Shown one piece after another: positions 46,756 to 56,226 of a stretch of DNA of 64,000 bases. A model generated the notes under the pieces. It saw only the letters and a list, made by a program, of their open reading frames with translations. It ran no database searches and was not told the DNA's origin. Every line of letters starts with the position of its first letter. Within the stretch, counting starts at the first letter, position 1. The translations under genes and the position numbers were made by a program. The stretch is from Nocardioides sambongensis (GTDB lineage Bacteria; Actinomycetota; Actinomycetes; Propionibacteriales; Nocardioidaceae), in NCBI RefSeq assembly GCF_006494815.1, contig NZ_CP041091.1, forward strand, positions 3,982,501 to 4,046,500, given 5' to 3'.

Positions 46756-46839
46756 GGGAGGGCCCGGATCGGGTGTGACGAGCAGCATGGTGCCCCGATT
46801 TCTCACCCCACCACGGCGCATGTATTGTTCTGCGTCGTT

Positions 46840-46912
46840 GCCCCTTTAGCTCAGTCGGCAGAGCGTCTCCATGGTAAGGAGAAGGTCTACGGTTCGATTC
46901 CGTAAAGGGGCT
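46840..46912 (+). tRNA. tRNA-Thr (anticodon GGT)
   Basis: 73 bases. Acceptor stem GCCCCTT/AAGGGGC, discriminator T; anticodon stem TCTCC/GGAGA with loop ATGGTAA. No encoded CCA. A TGTATTGT extended -10 box ends at 46828, 11 bases before the tRNA, so it has its own promoter, probably shared with tRNA-Met. Confidence 0.96.
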
Positions 46913-46966
46913 CTGGGAGCCGGGGAGCCGGTCCACCACGAGTGGGCGGCAGCCCCGCACCCCTTT

Positions 46967-47040
46967 GGCGGGGTAGCTCAGGTGGTTAGAGCACACGGCT
47001 CATAATCGTGGTGTCGCGGGTTCAAGTCCCGCCCCCGCTA
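46967..47040 (+). tRNA. tRNA-Met (anticodon CAT), elongator type
   Basis: 74 bases. Acceptor GGCGGGG/CCCCGCT with a terminal G-T pair, discriminator A; loop CTCATAA. A paired 1-72 end (G-U) argues for the elongator form rather than initiator. No encoded CCA. Confidence 0.93.
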
Positions 47041-47100
47041 CGCCAGTTGACGATCAGTACCGATGTAGCACCCCCAGACTCAGCAGTAGAAGGACTTCCC

Positions 47101-47271
47101 GTGGCCAGCAAGAGCTCTGACGTTCGCCCCAAGATCACGCTCGCCTGCGTGGACTGCAAGGAGCGCAACTACATCACGAAGAAGAACCGCCGCAACGACC
47201 CCGACCGGTTGGAGCTGGCGAAGTTCTGCCCGCGGTGCCGCAAGCACACCGCGCACCGCGAGACCCGCTGA
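47101..47271 (+). CDS. rpmG: Large ribosomal subunit protein bL33 (zinc-binding form)
   Basis: 56 aa. It retains both CxxC pairs (CVDC and CPRC), so this is the zinc-containing (C+) paralogue. The typical [21 protein letters not shown] core is complete apart from its first residues being variable. GTG 47101 with AGAAGGA upstream is the start. The position after tRNA-Thr and tRNA-Met and before hadA/secE is the usual actinobacterial order. Confidence 0.96.
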   Translation: MASKSSDVRPKITLACVDCKERNYITKKNRRNDPDRLELAKFCPRCRKHTAHRETR

Positions 47272-47293
47272 CCCAGGTCTCCCTGATCGTCCC

Positions 47294-47333
47294 CACGACG
47301 GTCCGACCTCCGCGAGGAGGTCGGACCGTCGTG
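47294..47333. terminator. Intrinsic terminator after rpmG
   Basis: Perfect 18-bp stem (47294-47311 with 47316-47333) capped by a GCGA tetraloop, followed by CGCATTT. It serves rpmG and, in reverse, the convergent lipoprotein gene. Confidence 0.85.
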
Positions 47334-47350
47334 CGCATTTCGTGCGGGGT

Positions 47351-48475
47351 CTACACGGTGCACGCCGGCTCCGCCCACCCCCGCACGCTGCGCAGGTCGT
47401 AGCGGGCCAGCTGCGGCACCACCGGCCGCCCGCCCTGGCGGAAGTACGGCGCCGCCGTCGACTCGCTGACCACCCACAGGTGCCGCCCGTCGTAGGAGGC
47501 GCCCTCCGCGCCGGGCAGGAAGCCGAAGCGCCGCTGCCGGGTGCCCTGCAGGATGCCGCACCGGGTGGTGGAGCGGATGAACCAGACCCGGGCTCGGCCG
47601 CCGAGGTCGGCCCAGAAGGCGCCTTGGGTGACCGGCGGCGCGAACTGCTCGGCCTCGGCCAGGTCGGCGGTGATGTCCAGCAGCCCGGGCGTCAACAGGT
47701 CCGCCACGTCGAACCAGTGCACCCGGGACGGGCCGTGGTGCCCGAACCCCACCTGGCCGAGGCGCCCGTCGCCGTCCCGCACCAGCACCGAGCCCCACAC
47801 CGGTAGCACGTTGTCCCAGACACGGAGGGTGGCCAGCGTCTGCGGGTCCAGCAGCCACAGGCGCTGCTTCTCGGCCAGCCACAGGCCGTGCTCGTCCATC
47901 GCCAGCCCGCCGCCGTGCCGGCACTCGACGGTCCGCGGTAGGCCGACCCGGCCGGAGAGCGGCCCGCGCTCCTCCAGCAGGCGGCCGGTGCGCAGATCCA
48001 CCCGGAGCACGCGGCAGAAGAGCGACCCGACCTGGCCCTCGTCGTACCCGCTGATCCAGGCGGTGCCGTCGCGCACCACGAGGCCCTGCGGGACGAAGGG
48101 GCCGCCCGAGGTGGGCGGGATCCAGGCGCCGGCGCAGAGCGCGTGGTCGTTGGGGGTGCGGGCGAGTGGCGGGTCCAGGTAGCGCGGTGCGCGGCCGGCG
48201 ACCTCGCCGAACCGGATCGGACCGCAGCCCGTCTGCGCCCCACCTCTGGTCGGCCCCGGGTCGGGGTCTGCGCCGTCGGCCCCGGTGCAGGCGCCCAGCA
48301 GGAGGGTGATGGCGAGGAGGGTGGCTGCGAGCGATCGTGCGGGTGCGGAATCACCGGCTGACCGGTGAAACCCGCGAACCTGTCGGCCGAAACCCGCACG
48401 ACACGCCGATCGGGCCCGGCGTGTCGCGCGGGTTTCCCCGGCTGACCGGTGAAACCCGCACCGTACTGAGCGCAC
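47351..48475 (-). CDS. Putative lipoprotein with beta-propeller-like domain
   Basis: The mature part of about 310 residues has repeated strands of the form GTAWISGYDEGQVGSLFCRVLRVDLRTGRLL, GLWLAEKQRLWLLDP and GASYDGRHLWVVSES, suggesting a beta-propeller with paired Cys. A lipobox (LLGAC) follows a good hydrophobic core (LAATLLAITLL). The start is a problem: no ATG/GTG/TTG lies close to the signal peptide. The nearest in-frame GTG is at 48475, upstream of a repeat element that would be translated as two GFHRSAG copies. A lost base or displaced start is likely. Ligand unknown. Confidence 0.6.
   Translation of the reverse strand: MRSVRCGFHRSAGETRATRRARSACRAGFGRQVRGFHRSAGDSAPARSLAATLLAITLLLGACTGADGADPDPGPTRGGAQTGCGPIRFGEVAGRAPRYLDPPLARTPNDHALCAGAWIPPTSGGPFVPQGLVVRDGTAWISGYDEGQVGSLFCRVLRVDLRTGRLLEERGPLSGRVGLPRTVECRHGGGLAMDEHGLWLAEKQRLWLLDPQTLATLRVWDNVLPVWGSVLVRDGDGRLGQVGFGHHGPSRVHWFDVADLLTPGLLDITADLAEAEQFAPPVTQGAFWADLGGRARVWFIRSTTRCGILQGTRQRRFGFLPGAEGASYDGRHLWVVSESTAAPYFRQGGRPVVPQLARYDLRSVRGWAEPACTV
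48353..48460. repeat. REP-like element: direct and inverted copies of GAAACCCGC
   Basis: A 22-bp direct repeat (GGCTGACCGGTGAAACCCGC plus flank) occurs at about 48353 and 48439. Between them lies an inverted repeat (48389-48408 with 48417-48436, one mismatch, 8-base loop) whose arms end in GAAACCCGC/GCGGGTTTC. It covers the 5' side of the lipoprotein gene, upstream of hadA. Confidence 0.75.
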
Positions 48476-48526
48476 GCGACCTCCGGCAGCAGGCAGTGGG
48501 TGGACGCCACACCCTAGGCTGACCTC

Positions 48527-48931
48527 GTGCCGATCGACTCCACTCTCGTCGGGAAGTCCTTCCCCGCGACCGAGCCCTACCAGGTCACCGCCGACGCGGT
48601 GGCCGGGTTCGCGGGTGCGGTCGGGGCGGCTGCCGGCGACGACGCGCCCGTCCCGCCCACCTTCCCGATCGTGGTCACCTTCGCCGCGATGCTGGACTTC
48701 CTCGACACCGAGCAGGTCGAGCTGAGCCGGATCGTGCACGGGGACCAGAAGTTCCACTACCGACGTCCGGTGCGGATCGGGGACGCGTTGACCGCCACCA
48801 TGTCGGTGACCGGGCTGCGTCAGATCGGCGGGAACGACATCATCGCCACCGCCAGCGAGATCACCGACGCCGACGGCGACGTAGTCTGCACCACCACCGC
48901 GACGCTGGTCCACCGAGGAGGCGGGGCATGA
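48527..48931 (+). CDS. hadA: (3R)-hydroxyacyl-ACP dehydratase subunit HadA-like (MaoC N-terminal)
   Basis: 134 aa hot-dog fold protein (FAS1_DH_region/MaoC-like N-terminal). It has VPPTFPIVVTFAAM, the HGDQKFHYRRPVRIGD segment and SEITDADGDVV. It forms a heterodimer with the MaoC-type subunit encoded next, where the catalytic residues lie. In mycobacteria HadAB dehydrates 3-hydroxyacyl-ACP in FAS-II; non-mycolate actinobacteria keep the pair at this same locus. GTG 48527; ATGA overlap with hadB. Confidence 0.88.
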   Translation: MPIDSTLVGKSFPATEPYQVTADAVAGFAGAVGAAAGDDAPVPPTFPIVVTFAAMLDFLDTEQVELSRIVHGDQKFHYRRPVRIGDALTATMSVTGLRQIGGNDIIATASEITDADGDVVCTTTATLVHRGGGA

Positions 48932-49326
48932 GCGACCTGATCGAGGGCGCCGCGCTCGCGCCGCAGACCTTCGCGGTGACACGCGCCGACCTGGTCGCCT
49001 ACGCCGCGGCCAGCGGCGACCACAACCCGATCCACCAGGACGAGGAGGTCGCCGTCGCGGTCGGTCTGCCCGGGGTGATCGCGCACGGCATGTACACCAT
49101 GGCGCTGGTCGGCAACGCGATCGCAGTCTGGACCGACGGCGCCGAGGTGCTCGAGCTCGGCTGCAAGTTCACCCAGCCGGTGGTGGTCCCGGTCGACGGG
49201 GCCGCCCAGGTGACCGTCGCGGGCACGGTGAAGTCCGTCGCCGACGGCCGCGCCACCTTGGCCCTGGAGGTCACCTGCGACGGCACGAAGGTGCTCGGCG
49301 CGCCGAAGGCCGTGGTCGGTGCCTGA
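48928..49326 (+). CDS. hadB: (3R)-hydroxyacyl-ACP dehydratase subunit HadB-like (MaoC)
   Basis: 132 aa hot-dog protein with the hydratase-2 catalytic motif SGDHNPIHQDEEVA (Asp and His) and GVIAHGMYTMAL. It is catalytic partner of the upstream HadA-like subunit. Its end overlaps the murB GTG by eight bases. The locus position before murB and secE is conserved in actinobacteria. Confidence 0.9.
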   Translation: MSDLIEGAALAPQTFAVTRADLVAYAAASGDHNPIHQDEEVAVAVGLPGVIAHGMYTMALVGNAIAVWTDGAEVLELGCKFTQPVVVPVDGAAQVTVAGTVKSVADGRATLALEVTCDGTKVLGAPKAVVGA

Positions 49327-50395
49327 GCCGAGCACCGGGACGAGCATCGACACGGGGACCGACCGGCTCGCCGCGCACACCACGCTGCGCCTGGGCGGAC
49401 CGGCCGAGCGGTTCGTCCGCGCCGCGAGCAGCGAGGAGATCGTCGCGGCGGTGCGGGCCGAGGACGAGGCCGGGGCGCCGGTCCTGGTGCTCGGCGGCGG
49501 CAGCAACCTGGTCGTCGCGGACGCGGGCTTCGCCGGCACCGTGGTGGCGCTGACGCCGCCGGCCGACCCGATCCGGGTCGAGCAGGACGAGCAGCACGCC
49601 ACGGTGACCGTGGCCGCCGGAGTCCCGTGGGACGCCCTGGTCGCGCGCGCCGTGGCCGAGGGATGGGTCGGCATCGAGGCGCTCTCCGGTATCCCCGGCA
49701 CCGTCGGCGCGACCCCGGTGCAGAACGTCGGCGCCTACGGCCAGGAGGTCGCCCAGACCATCGCCTCGGTCCGGGTCTGGGACCGTCGGGAACGGCGTGA
49801 GGTCCGGTTCGCGGCCGCCGACTGCGGCTTCGGCTACCGCACCTCCCGCTTCAAGACCGAGCGGTACGACGCGGCCGGCGGCCGCCACACCGTCCTCGAC
49901 GTCACCTTCCGCTTCCCCCGCGGTACGACGTCCGCCCCGGTCGGCTACGCCGAACTGGCCCGCACCCTGGCGGTCGAGGTCGGTGGCACCGCGCCGGCCG
50001 CGGAGGTCCGCTCCGCGGTGCTCGGGCTGCGTGCCGGCAAGGGGATGGTGCTGGACCCGGGCGACCACGACACCTGGAGCGCCGGGTCGTTCTTCACCAA
50101 CCCGATCGTCGATCCGGAGCGGGTGCCCGCGGGGGCGCCGTCGTACCGGCAGCCGGACGGGACGGTGAAGACCAGCGCGGCCTGGCTGATCGACCACGCC
50201 GGGTTCGCCAAGGGCTACCGCGCCGGCAGCGGCCGGGCCGGCCTGTCCACCAAGCACACCCTGGCGCTCACCAACCGCGGGGCGGCGAGCACCGAGGACC
50301 TGCTCGCGCTGGCCCGGGAGATCCGCGACGGGGTGGCCCGGCGCTTCGGGATCACCCTGGTCAACGAGCCGGTCCTGCTCGGCTGCCGCCTCTGA
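49319..50395 (+). CDS. murB: UDP-N-acetylmuramate dehydrogenase
   Basis: 358 aa FAD enzyme that reduces UDP-GlcNAc-enolpyruvate to UDP-MurNAc for peptidoglycan. It has TTLRLGGPAERFV and LVLGGGSNLVVADAGF for FAD binding, and GIPGTVGATPVQNVGAYG. The catalytic Ser is in WSAGSFFTNPIV and the final Glu in VNEPVLLG. This is the short type of C-terminus (type I has the Ser and Glu seen here). GTG start at 49319 inside hadB's end. Confidence 0.95.
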   Translation: MPEPSTGTSIDTGTDRLAAHTTLRLGGPAERFVRAASSEEIVAAVRAEDEAGAPVLVLGGGSNLVVADAGFAGTVVALTPPADPIRVEQDEQHATVTVAAGVPWDALVARAVAEGWVGIEALSGIPGTVGATPVQNVGAYGQEVAQTIASVRVWDRRERREVRFAAADCGFGYRTSRFKTERYDAAGGRHTVLDVTFRFPRGTTSAPVGYAELARTLAVEVGGTAPAAEVRSAVLGLRAGKGMVLDPGDHDTWSAGSFFTNPIVDPERVPAGAPSYRQPDGTVKTSAAWLIDHAGFAKGYRAGSGRAGLSTKHTLALTNRGAASTEDLLALAREIRDGVARRFGITLVNEPVLLGCRL

Positions 50396-50456
50396 ACTCT
50401 GCCGGCCGCTCTGCCGGCCCCGGAACCGGCCTCCGCCCTCGGTCCGCCGGGCCGTT

Positions 50457-50987
50457 TCAGAATCCGGCCGCGGACGCCGAGGAGGCCGCCTCGGCGAAGA
50501 TCCAGACGAAGAAGACCACGATCGCGGCGATCGCCAGCAGCGCGAGCACGCCGAGCACGCAGCCGACGATGCCGGTGACGAAACCGGCGCTGGCCAGCCC
50601 CTCGCCGGAGTAGGCCTGCGGGTTGGCGCGGATCTCGTTCCGTGCCTTCTGGCCGAGCCAGACCGCGAACGGTGCGCACAGGGCGCCCACGACGGTGAAC
50701 CCGAACAGCGGCGTCGCGAGCACCGAGACGATGCTGACGATGCCGAGCACCAGCGCCGTCACGGCCGAGGAGTGCACCGGTGGCGTCGGCGCGGGGAACC
50801 CGATCGGGTGGGCGCCGGGATATCCGCCGGGTGTCGGGAAGGGCGCCGGGTAGGGGCTCGCGCCCGGGTGCGGGGCCTGCTCCCGGTGCGGGGGAGGAGC
50901 GGGCGCGGCCGCCGGTCCCGGTGGGACCGGGCCGGTGGCGTCGGCCGGTCGGGTCGGGTCCTCGGAGGCGGGGCGCGGGTCGCTCAT
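50457..50987 (-). CDS. DUF4190-type membrane protein with Pro-rich N-terminus
   Basis: 176 aa. Residues 1-72 are Pro/Ala/Gly-rich and hydrophilic, probably cytoplasmic. Two helices follow (about 75-105 and 130-165), with the DUF4190 pattern ALVLGIVSIVSVL, WLGQKARNEIRA, GLASAGFVTGIVGCVLGVLAL. The ATG at 50987 overlaps the stop of add (ATGA). Function unknown; such proteins are common in actinobacteria. Confidence 0.8.
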   Translation of the reverse strand: MSDPRPASEDPTRPADATGPVPPGPAAAPAPPPHREQAPHPGASPYPAPFPTPGGYPGAHPIGFPAPTPPVHSSAVTALVLGIVSIVSVLATPLFGFTVVGALCAPFAVWLGQKARNEIRANPQAYSGEGLASAGFVTGIVGCVLGVLALLAIAAIVVFFVWIFAEAASSASAAGF

Positions 50988-52023
50988 GGGGTCACCCTGC
51001 CCGCCGGGGCGGCCAGCCATGCGTCGATGTCGGCCTCCGCCGAGGCGCGCACCTCGGCCGGCGCCCGGCTGGCGGACAGCGACATCCGGGCCAGCTCGGC
51101 GAGGGTCGCGTCGGAGAGGTCGTGCGCCGCCCGCATCGTGGCGTACTGGCCGGCCAGCCGCGAGCCGAACAGCAGCGGGTCGTCGGCACCGAGCGCGACG
51201 GTCGCCCCGGCCTCCAGGAGGGTCGGCAGCGGCACCGAGGTGAGGTCGGAGTAGACGCCGAGCGCGACGTTGGAGACCGGGCAGACCTCGAGCGCCACCC
51301 CCGCGTCCACGATCCGCGCCAGCAGCGCGGGGTCCTCGGCGGCGCGGACCCCGTGGCCCAGCCGGTCGGCGCCGAGCGCGTCCAGGCAGGTGCGGATGTG
51401 GTCGGGGCCGCGCAGCTCGCCGCCGTGGGGCGCGAGCAGCAGGCCGGCGCGCTCGGCGATCCGGAAGGCGGGGCGAAGTCGGCGGTGGTGCCGCGGCGCT
51501 CGTCGTTGGAGAGGCCGAACGCGATCACGCCGCGGTCGGCGTACTGCCCGGCGAGGCGGGCCAGCGTGCGTGCGTCCAGGGGGTGGCGGGTGCGGTTGGC
51601 CGCGATCATCACCCCGATCGGCAGACCGGTCGCGGCCGTCGCCGACCGGACCGCGTCCAGCACCAGGTCGGTGAACGCGGTGATCCCCCCGAAGCGGGCG
51701 CCGTACCCGCTCGGATCGACCTGGATCTCCAGCCACCTGCCGCCGTCGGTCACGTCGTCCTCGGCCGCCTCCAGCACCAGGCGCCGTACGTCGTCCTCGG
51801 TGCGCAGCACCGACCGCGCGACGTCGTAGAGGCGCTGGAACCGGAACCAGCCCTTCTCGTCGGAGGCCGAGAGCCGGGGCGGCCACTCGGCGACCAGCGA
51901 GTCGGGCAGCGCGATCCCGTCGCGCTCGGCGAGCTCGAGCAGCGTGGTGTGCCGCATCGAACCGGTGAAGTGCAGGTGCAGGTGGGCTTTCGGCAGCCGA
52001 CGCAGGTCGCGTGGTTCGGTCAT
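50984..52023 (-). CDS. add: Adenosine deaminase (one apparent frameshift)
   Basis: About 346 aa when one base is restored in the G run at 51470-51473 (reading DFAPAFRIAERAGLL). It has the HLHLHFTGS zinc motif near the N-terminus and HGGE with the catalytic Glu. GHGVRAAED, the CPVSN motif and the LGADDPLLFG aspartate ligand complete the TIM-barrel active site; the usual order is kept. It deaminates adenosine in purine salvage. ATG 52023. The two frames each carry half of the conserved residues, so the gene was functional very recently or the break is a sequence error. Confidence 0.87.
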
Positions 52024-52189
52024 GGTCGGCTCATCGTAGGCATGGGCGGGGGCGACCGCCGTGGACCTCGGATTGGTGGCGGTTGCCGGTCATGCGTAGA
52101 CTCCACCCCGGTGGCTCTCCCCCACGGTGACGCGCGCCCTGAAGGACCTCGGTCCCGCAGAGCACGATGCACCGGGAGGGCATCATCGG

Positions 52190-52262
52190 AGGGCACTAGC
52201 TCAACTGGCAGAGCATCGGTCTCCAAAACCGAAGGTTGGGGGTTCAAGTCCCTCGTGCCCTG
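52190..52262 (+). tRNA. tRNA-Trp (anticodon CCA)
   Basis: 73 bases. Acceptor AGGGCAC/GTGCCCT, discriminator G; anticodon stem TCGGT/ACCGA with loop CTCCAAA. No encoded CCA. Directly upstream of secE, the standard actinobacterial arrangement. Confidence 0.97.
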
Positions 52263-52322
52263 CAGAACTGACAACGGAAGACATGTCGACGAGAGTCGCG
52301 ACGGAACGAGAGGGTGAACAGC

Positions 52323-52586
52323 GTGTCGGACACTCCTGCGGTCCGCGGTCGCAAGGACGACCGGTCGGGCGGGGACCCGGCTGAGCACCGCACCGGCCCG
52401 GTGACCTTCTATCGTCAGGTGGTCGCCGAGCTGCGCAAGGTGGTCTGGCCGACCCGCGAACAGGTCATCACCTACTTCTTCGTCGTCATGTCCTTCGTGC
52501 TGGTGATGATCGCGCTCATCTCGCTGCTCGACCTGGGTCTGGGCAAGCTCGCGTTCGAGGTCTTCACCGGCGGCGACGACATCTGA
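52323..52586 (+). CDS. secE: Preprotein translocase subunit SecE
   Basis: 87 aa. Single C-terminal transmembrane helix ([21 protein letters not shown]) preceded by the conserved amphipathic helix [20 protein letters not shown]. It clamps SecY in the Sec translocon. GTG 52323 is preferred to GTG 52314, because GAGAGG touches the latter and is nine bases from the former. tRNA-Trp precedes and nusG follows. Confidence 0.95.
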   Translation: MSDTPAVRGRKDDRSGGDPAEHRTGPVTFYRQVVAELRKVVWPTREQVITYFFVVMSFVLVMIALISLLDLGLGKLAFEVFTGGDDI

Positions 52587-52644
52587 GCGGCGACCGCCGT
52601 TCCCGTGTCGACGTGACCAATCCCAGCAATTGATGGAGCATCCC

Positions 52645-53427
52645 GTGTCGGACCAGTACGACTCCGAAGTCGACGAGACCGTCGTCCCCGACGAGGTGTC
52701 GGCGGACGCCGAGGTGGCCGCTGAGGACGCCGAGGTCGTCGACGGCGCTGCCGAGGGCGAGACCGAGGGCGACGACGTCGCCGAGGAGGCCGAGGAGGCC
52801 GACCCGCTGGAGGAGTTCCGGCGCGAGCTGTGGATGAAGCCCGGCGAGTGGTTCGTGGTGCACACCTACTCCGGTATGGAGAACCGGGTGAAGCAGAACC
52901 TCGAGAACCGGATCCACTCCCTCAACATGGAGGACTACATCCACGAGATCGTGGTCCCCACCGAGGAGGTTGCCGAGATCAAGAACGGTCAGCGCAAGAT
53001 GGTCAAGCGCACCGTTCTCCCCGGCTACGTCCTGGTCCGGATGGACCTCACCGACGAGTCCTGGTCCGCGGTGCGGCACACCCCGTCGGTGACCGGCTTC
53101 GTCGGTCACAGCCACCAGCCGGTGCCGTTGAGCATGGACGAGGTCGAGAAGATGCTCGCCCCGGCCGTGGTCAGCGCCGCGGCCGCCGAGACCGAGGCCG
53201 CCGCGGCCGCCTCCACCGGCACCTCCGCCCCGACCGCGAAGAAGCCGGTCGAGGTCGCCGACTTCGACATCTCGGACTCGGTGATGGTCGTCGACGGTCC
53301 GTTCGCGACGCTGCACGCCACGATCACCGAGATCAACGCCGAGGCCCAGCGGGTCAAGGCGCTCGTCGAGATCTTCGGTCGGGAGACTCCGGTCGAGCTC
53401 AGCTTCAGCCAGATCCAGCGGGTCTGA
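52645..53427 (+). CDS. nusG: Transcription termination/antitermination protein NusG
   Basis: 260 aa. An acidic N-terminal extension of about 55 residues (rich in Glu, Asp and Ala) is typical of actinobacteria. The NGN domain follows ([41 protein letters not shown]), then an Ala-rich linker and the KOW domain ([17 protein letters not shown]). It binds RNA polymerase, Rho and S10. GTG 52645 with GGAG six bases upstream is chosen over ATG 52633. Confidence 0.95.
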   Translation: MSDQYDSEVDETVVPDEVSADAEVAAEDAEVVDGAAEGETEGDDVAEEAEEADPLEEFRRELWMKPGEWFVVHTYSGMENRVKQNLENRIHSLNMEDYIHEIVVPTEEVAEIKNGQRKMVKRTVLPGYVLVRMDLTDESWSAVRHTPSVTGFVGHSHQPVPLSMDEVEKMLAPAVVSAAAAETEAAAAASTGTSAPTAKKPVEVADFDISDSVMVVDGPFATLHATITEINAEAQRVKALVEIFGRETPVELSFSQIQRV

Positions 53428-53638
53428 CCCAGCCCACGCGGTAGGCGGTTCCGAGGCTCTCGGACCCGCCTACAGCGCTGTTCGGACCCCGTGCCCCGCC
53501 GGGGGCCGGCCCCGCGAATTCGCCGTACGGCGCCCGAGCGGGAAGAATGTCGGGGTTGCCGTCCGCTCAGCGGGCGACGACGCAGGTGGCAGAGGGCTCC
53601 GGCTCTCGTCATGACCACGAGAAGAAAGAGATTGAGGA

Positions 53639-54067
53639 ATGCCTCCGAAGAAGAAGATCGCCGCACTCGTCAAGGTGCAGCTGCAGGCCGGCGCCGCCAG
53701 CCCGGCCCCGCCGGTCGGTACCGCGCTCGGTCCGCACGGCGTCAACATCATGGAGTTCTGCAAGGCGTACAACGCCCAGACGGAGTCCATGCGCGGCAAC
53801 GTGATCCCGGTCGAGATCACCATCTACGAAGACCGCAGCTTCACCTTCATCACCAAGACCCCGCCGGCCGCTGAGCTGATCAAGAAGGCCGCCGGTCTGA
53901 AGAAGGGCTCGGGTGTCCCGCACAAGGAGAAGGTCGGCAAGCTGACCAAGGACCAGGTGCGCGAGATCGCCCAGACGAAGCTGCCTGACCTCAACGCGAA
54001 CGACATCGACGCCGCGATGAAGATCGTCGAGGGAACCGCCCGCTCCATGGGCGTCACCACCGACTGA
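53639..54067 (+). CDS. rplK: Large ribosomal subunit protein uL11
   Basis: 142 aa, full length. [21 protein letters not shown] is followed by [22 protein letters not shown] and the C-terminal rRNA-binding domain ending in [11 protein letters not shown]. It forms the GTPase-associated centre stalk base. The 211-base gap after nusG may hold an L11/L1 autoregulatory leader, but I see no clear structure. ATG 53639 is preceded by GAAAGAGATTGAGGA. Confidence 0.97.
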   Translation: MPPKKKIAALVKVQLQAGAASPAPPVGTALGPHGVNIMEFCKAYNAQTESMRGNVIPVEITIYEDRSFTFITKTPPAAELIKKAAGLKKGSGVPHKEKVGKLTKDQVREIAQTKLPDLNANDIDAAMKIVEGTARSMGVTTD

Positions 54068-54132
54068 ACTCCCGTGGGAGAGCCGCGCTGGCTCGCTGAC
54101 CACGTCTCCTGAACAAACTTAAGGATCCCACC

Positions 54133-54852
54133 ATGCAGCGCAGCAAGACCTACCGCGCGGCGGCCGAGACGTTCGACAAGAACGAGCTCTACGCCCCGCT
54201 GGCCGCGATCAAGATCGCCAAGGCCGCCTCCAAGAAGAAGTTCGACGAGACCCTGGACGTCGTGATGCGTCTCGGCGTCGACCCCCGCAAGGCCGACCAG
54301 ATGGTGCGCGGCACCGTCAACCTTCCGCACGGCACCGGTAAGACCGCCCGCGTCCTGGTGTTCGCCAACGGCGACAAGGCCGAGGCCGCGCTCGCCGCCG
54401 GCGCCGACGAGGTCGGTGGCGACGAGCTCATCGAGAAGGTGGCCGGCGGCTACCTGGACTTCGACGCCGTGGTCGCCACCCCGGACCTGATGGGCAAGGT
54501 CGGCCGCCTCGGTCGCGTGCTCGGCCCCCGTGGCCTGATGCCGAACCCGAAGACCGGCACGGTCACCCCGGACCCGGCCAAGGCCGTGACCGACATCAAG
54601 GGCGGCAAGATCGAGTTCCGCGTCGACCGCCACGCCAACCTGCACTTCATCATCGGCAAGGCGTCCTTCAGCGAGCAGTCGCTCGCGGAGAACTACGCCG
54701 CCGCCCTCGAGGAGGTGCTGCGGCTCAAGCCGTCGAGCTCCAAGGGCCGGTACCTGAAGAAGGTCACCGTCTCCACCACGATGGGCCCCGGCGTCCAGGT
54801 CGACCCCAACCGCGTCAAGAACGTCGCGGTCGAGGACGAGGCCATCGCCTGA
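54133..54852 (+). CDS. rplA: Large ribosomal subunit protein uL1
   Basis: 239 aa. It shows the L1 signature ([22 protein letters not shown]) and [24 protein letters not shown]. It binds the mobile L1 stalk of 23S rRNA and its own mRNA, as is known in other bacteria. It follows rplK by 65 bases and ends at a strong terminator. Confidence 0.97.
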   Translation: MQRSKTYRAAAETFDKNELYAPLAAIKIAKAASKKKFDETLDVVMRLGVDPRKADQMVRGTVNLPHGTGKTARVLVFANGDKAEAALAAGADEVGGDELIEKVAGGYLDFDAVVATPDLMGKVGRLGRVLGPRGLMPNPKTGTVTPDPAKAVTDIKGGKIEFRVDRHANLHFIIGKASFSEQSLAENYAAALEEVLRLKPSSSKGRYLKKVTVSTTMGPGVQVDPNRVKNVAVEDEAIA

Positions 54853-54868
54853 TCCCGAGCACCACGCA

Positions 54869-54905
54869 CGAAGCCCCGGTCACCTGCACGGTGACCGGGG
54901 CTTCG
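54869..54905. terminator. Intrinsic terminator after rplKA
   Basis: Perfect 16-bp stem (54869-54884 with 54890-54905), TGCAC loop, symmetrical enough to serve the convergent aspT gene too. Confidence 0.85.
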
Positions 54906-54945
54906 TCGTCTCCGGGGGCGCGGGGCTCCCGTCGCCGGCCCTGCC

Positions 54946-56226
54946 TCAGGAGGTCAGCTGCTCCAGCGCCGCGACCTCCACGCACACGGCGACGCCGGCC
55001 ATCGCGGTGACCACCTCGTCCAGCGACGGGAAGGTGGGGGCGAGGCGGATGTTGCGGTCGTCCGGGTCGTTGCCGTGCGGGAAGGCGGATCCGGCGGGCG
55101 TGAGGGCGATGCCCGCCTCCTTGGCCAGCGCGACCACCCGCGACGCCGTGCCGTCGAGCACGTCGAGGTCGACGAAGTAGCCGCCGACCGGGTCGCTCCA
55201 GGTGGCGATGCCGAGGCCGTCGAGACGGTCGTGCAGTGCCTGCTGGACCGCGGCGAACTTCGGGGCGATCAGGTCGCGGTGCTTGCGCATGTGCGCACGG
55301 ACGCCGTCGGCGTCGCCGAAGAACTCCACGTGGCGCAGCTGGTTGACCTTGTCCGGGCCGATCGAGGCGAAGCCGAGTCGCTTCAGGAACCAGGCGCGGT
55401 TCTCCGGGGAGGCGGCCAGGCAGGCGACGCCGGCGCCGGCGAAGGTGATCTTGGACGTCGAGGCGAACATGATCGGCCGGTTCGGGTTGCCCGAGGCGGC
55501 GGCCAGACCGAGGGCGTCCGCACTCTTGGTCTCCTCCCCGGTCAGGTGGTGCACGGCGTAGGCGTTGTCCCACAGGATCCGGAAGTCCGGTGCCGCGGTC
55601 GGCATCGCCATCAGCGCCGCGGCGACCTCGGTCGAGCAGACCGACCCGGTCGGGTTCGCGTACGTCGGCACCAGCCACAGCCCCTTGACCGCCGGGTCGT
55701 CGGCGACCAGTGCCCGGACCGCCTCCACGTCGGGGCCGTCGGCGTTCATCGGCACCGTCACCATCTCGATGCCCAGCTCGGCGAGCATCGTGAAGTGGCG
55801 GTCGTACCCGGGCACCGGGCAGACGAACTTCACCACCGGCTCGTCCTTCCACGGGCGTGGCGAGTCCGGGCCGCCGGCCAGCAGCATCCAGGTGACGGTC
55901 TGGTACATCATCGTCAGGCTCGAGTTGCCACCCGCGACCACCCGGTCAGCGTCGACGTCGAGGAGGTCGGCGAAGATCCGACGCATCGACGGCAGGCCGT
56001 CCAGGCCGCCGTAGTTGCGGACGTCGGTGCCGGCGTCGTCCGTGGTCGAGGTCGGCAGCCGGAGCAGGCCCTCGGAGAGGTCGAGCTGGTCGGCCCCCGG
56101 CTTGCCCCGGGTCAGGTCCAGCTTCAGGCCCCGGGCCTGCAGGTCGGCGTAGGCGGCACGCGCGGTCTCCAGGCGGTCGGCCAGGACGTCGGCGGGGGAG
56201 TCGGTCAGCGGCGTGGGTGAGCTCAC
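54946..56226 (-). CDS. aspT: Aspartate aminotransferase, AspT type (PF12897)
   Basis: 426 aa PLP-dependent class I transferase of the Corynebacterium AspT subgroup. It has [63 protein letters not shown] and the PLP lysine in [13 protein letters not shown]. It interconverts aspartate and 2-oxoglutarate with oxaloacetate and glutamate. The second of two adjacent GTG codons (56226) is preferred, with GGAG five bases before it. It lies between the L11-L1 and L10-L12 operons on the opposite strand. Confidence 0.9.
   Translation of the reverse strand: MSSPTPLTDSPADVLADRLETARAAYADLQARGLKLDLTRGKPGADQLDLSEGLLRLPTSTTDDAGTDVRNYGGLDGLPSMRRIFADLLDVDADRVVAGGNSSLTMMYQTVTWMLLAGGPDSPRPWKDEPVVKFVCPVPGYDRHFTMLAELGIEMVTVPMNADGPDVEAVRALVADDPAVKGLWLVPTYANPTGSVCSTEVAAALMAMPTAAPDFRILWDNAYAVHHLTGEETKSADALGLAAASGNPNRPIMFASTSKITFAGAGVACLAASPENRAWFLKRLGFASIGPDKVNQLRHVEFFGDADGVRAHMRKHRDLIAPKFAAVQQALHDRLDGLGIATWSDPVGGYFVDLDVLDGTASRVVALAKEAGIALTPAGSAFPHGNDPDDRNIRLAPTFPSLDEVVTAMAGVAVCVEVAALEQLTS

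Noticed and set aside
48353..48460. CRISPR array
   Set aside because: Repeat units are overlapping palindromes with unequal, very short spacing. There are no regular spacers and no cas genes nearby.
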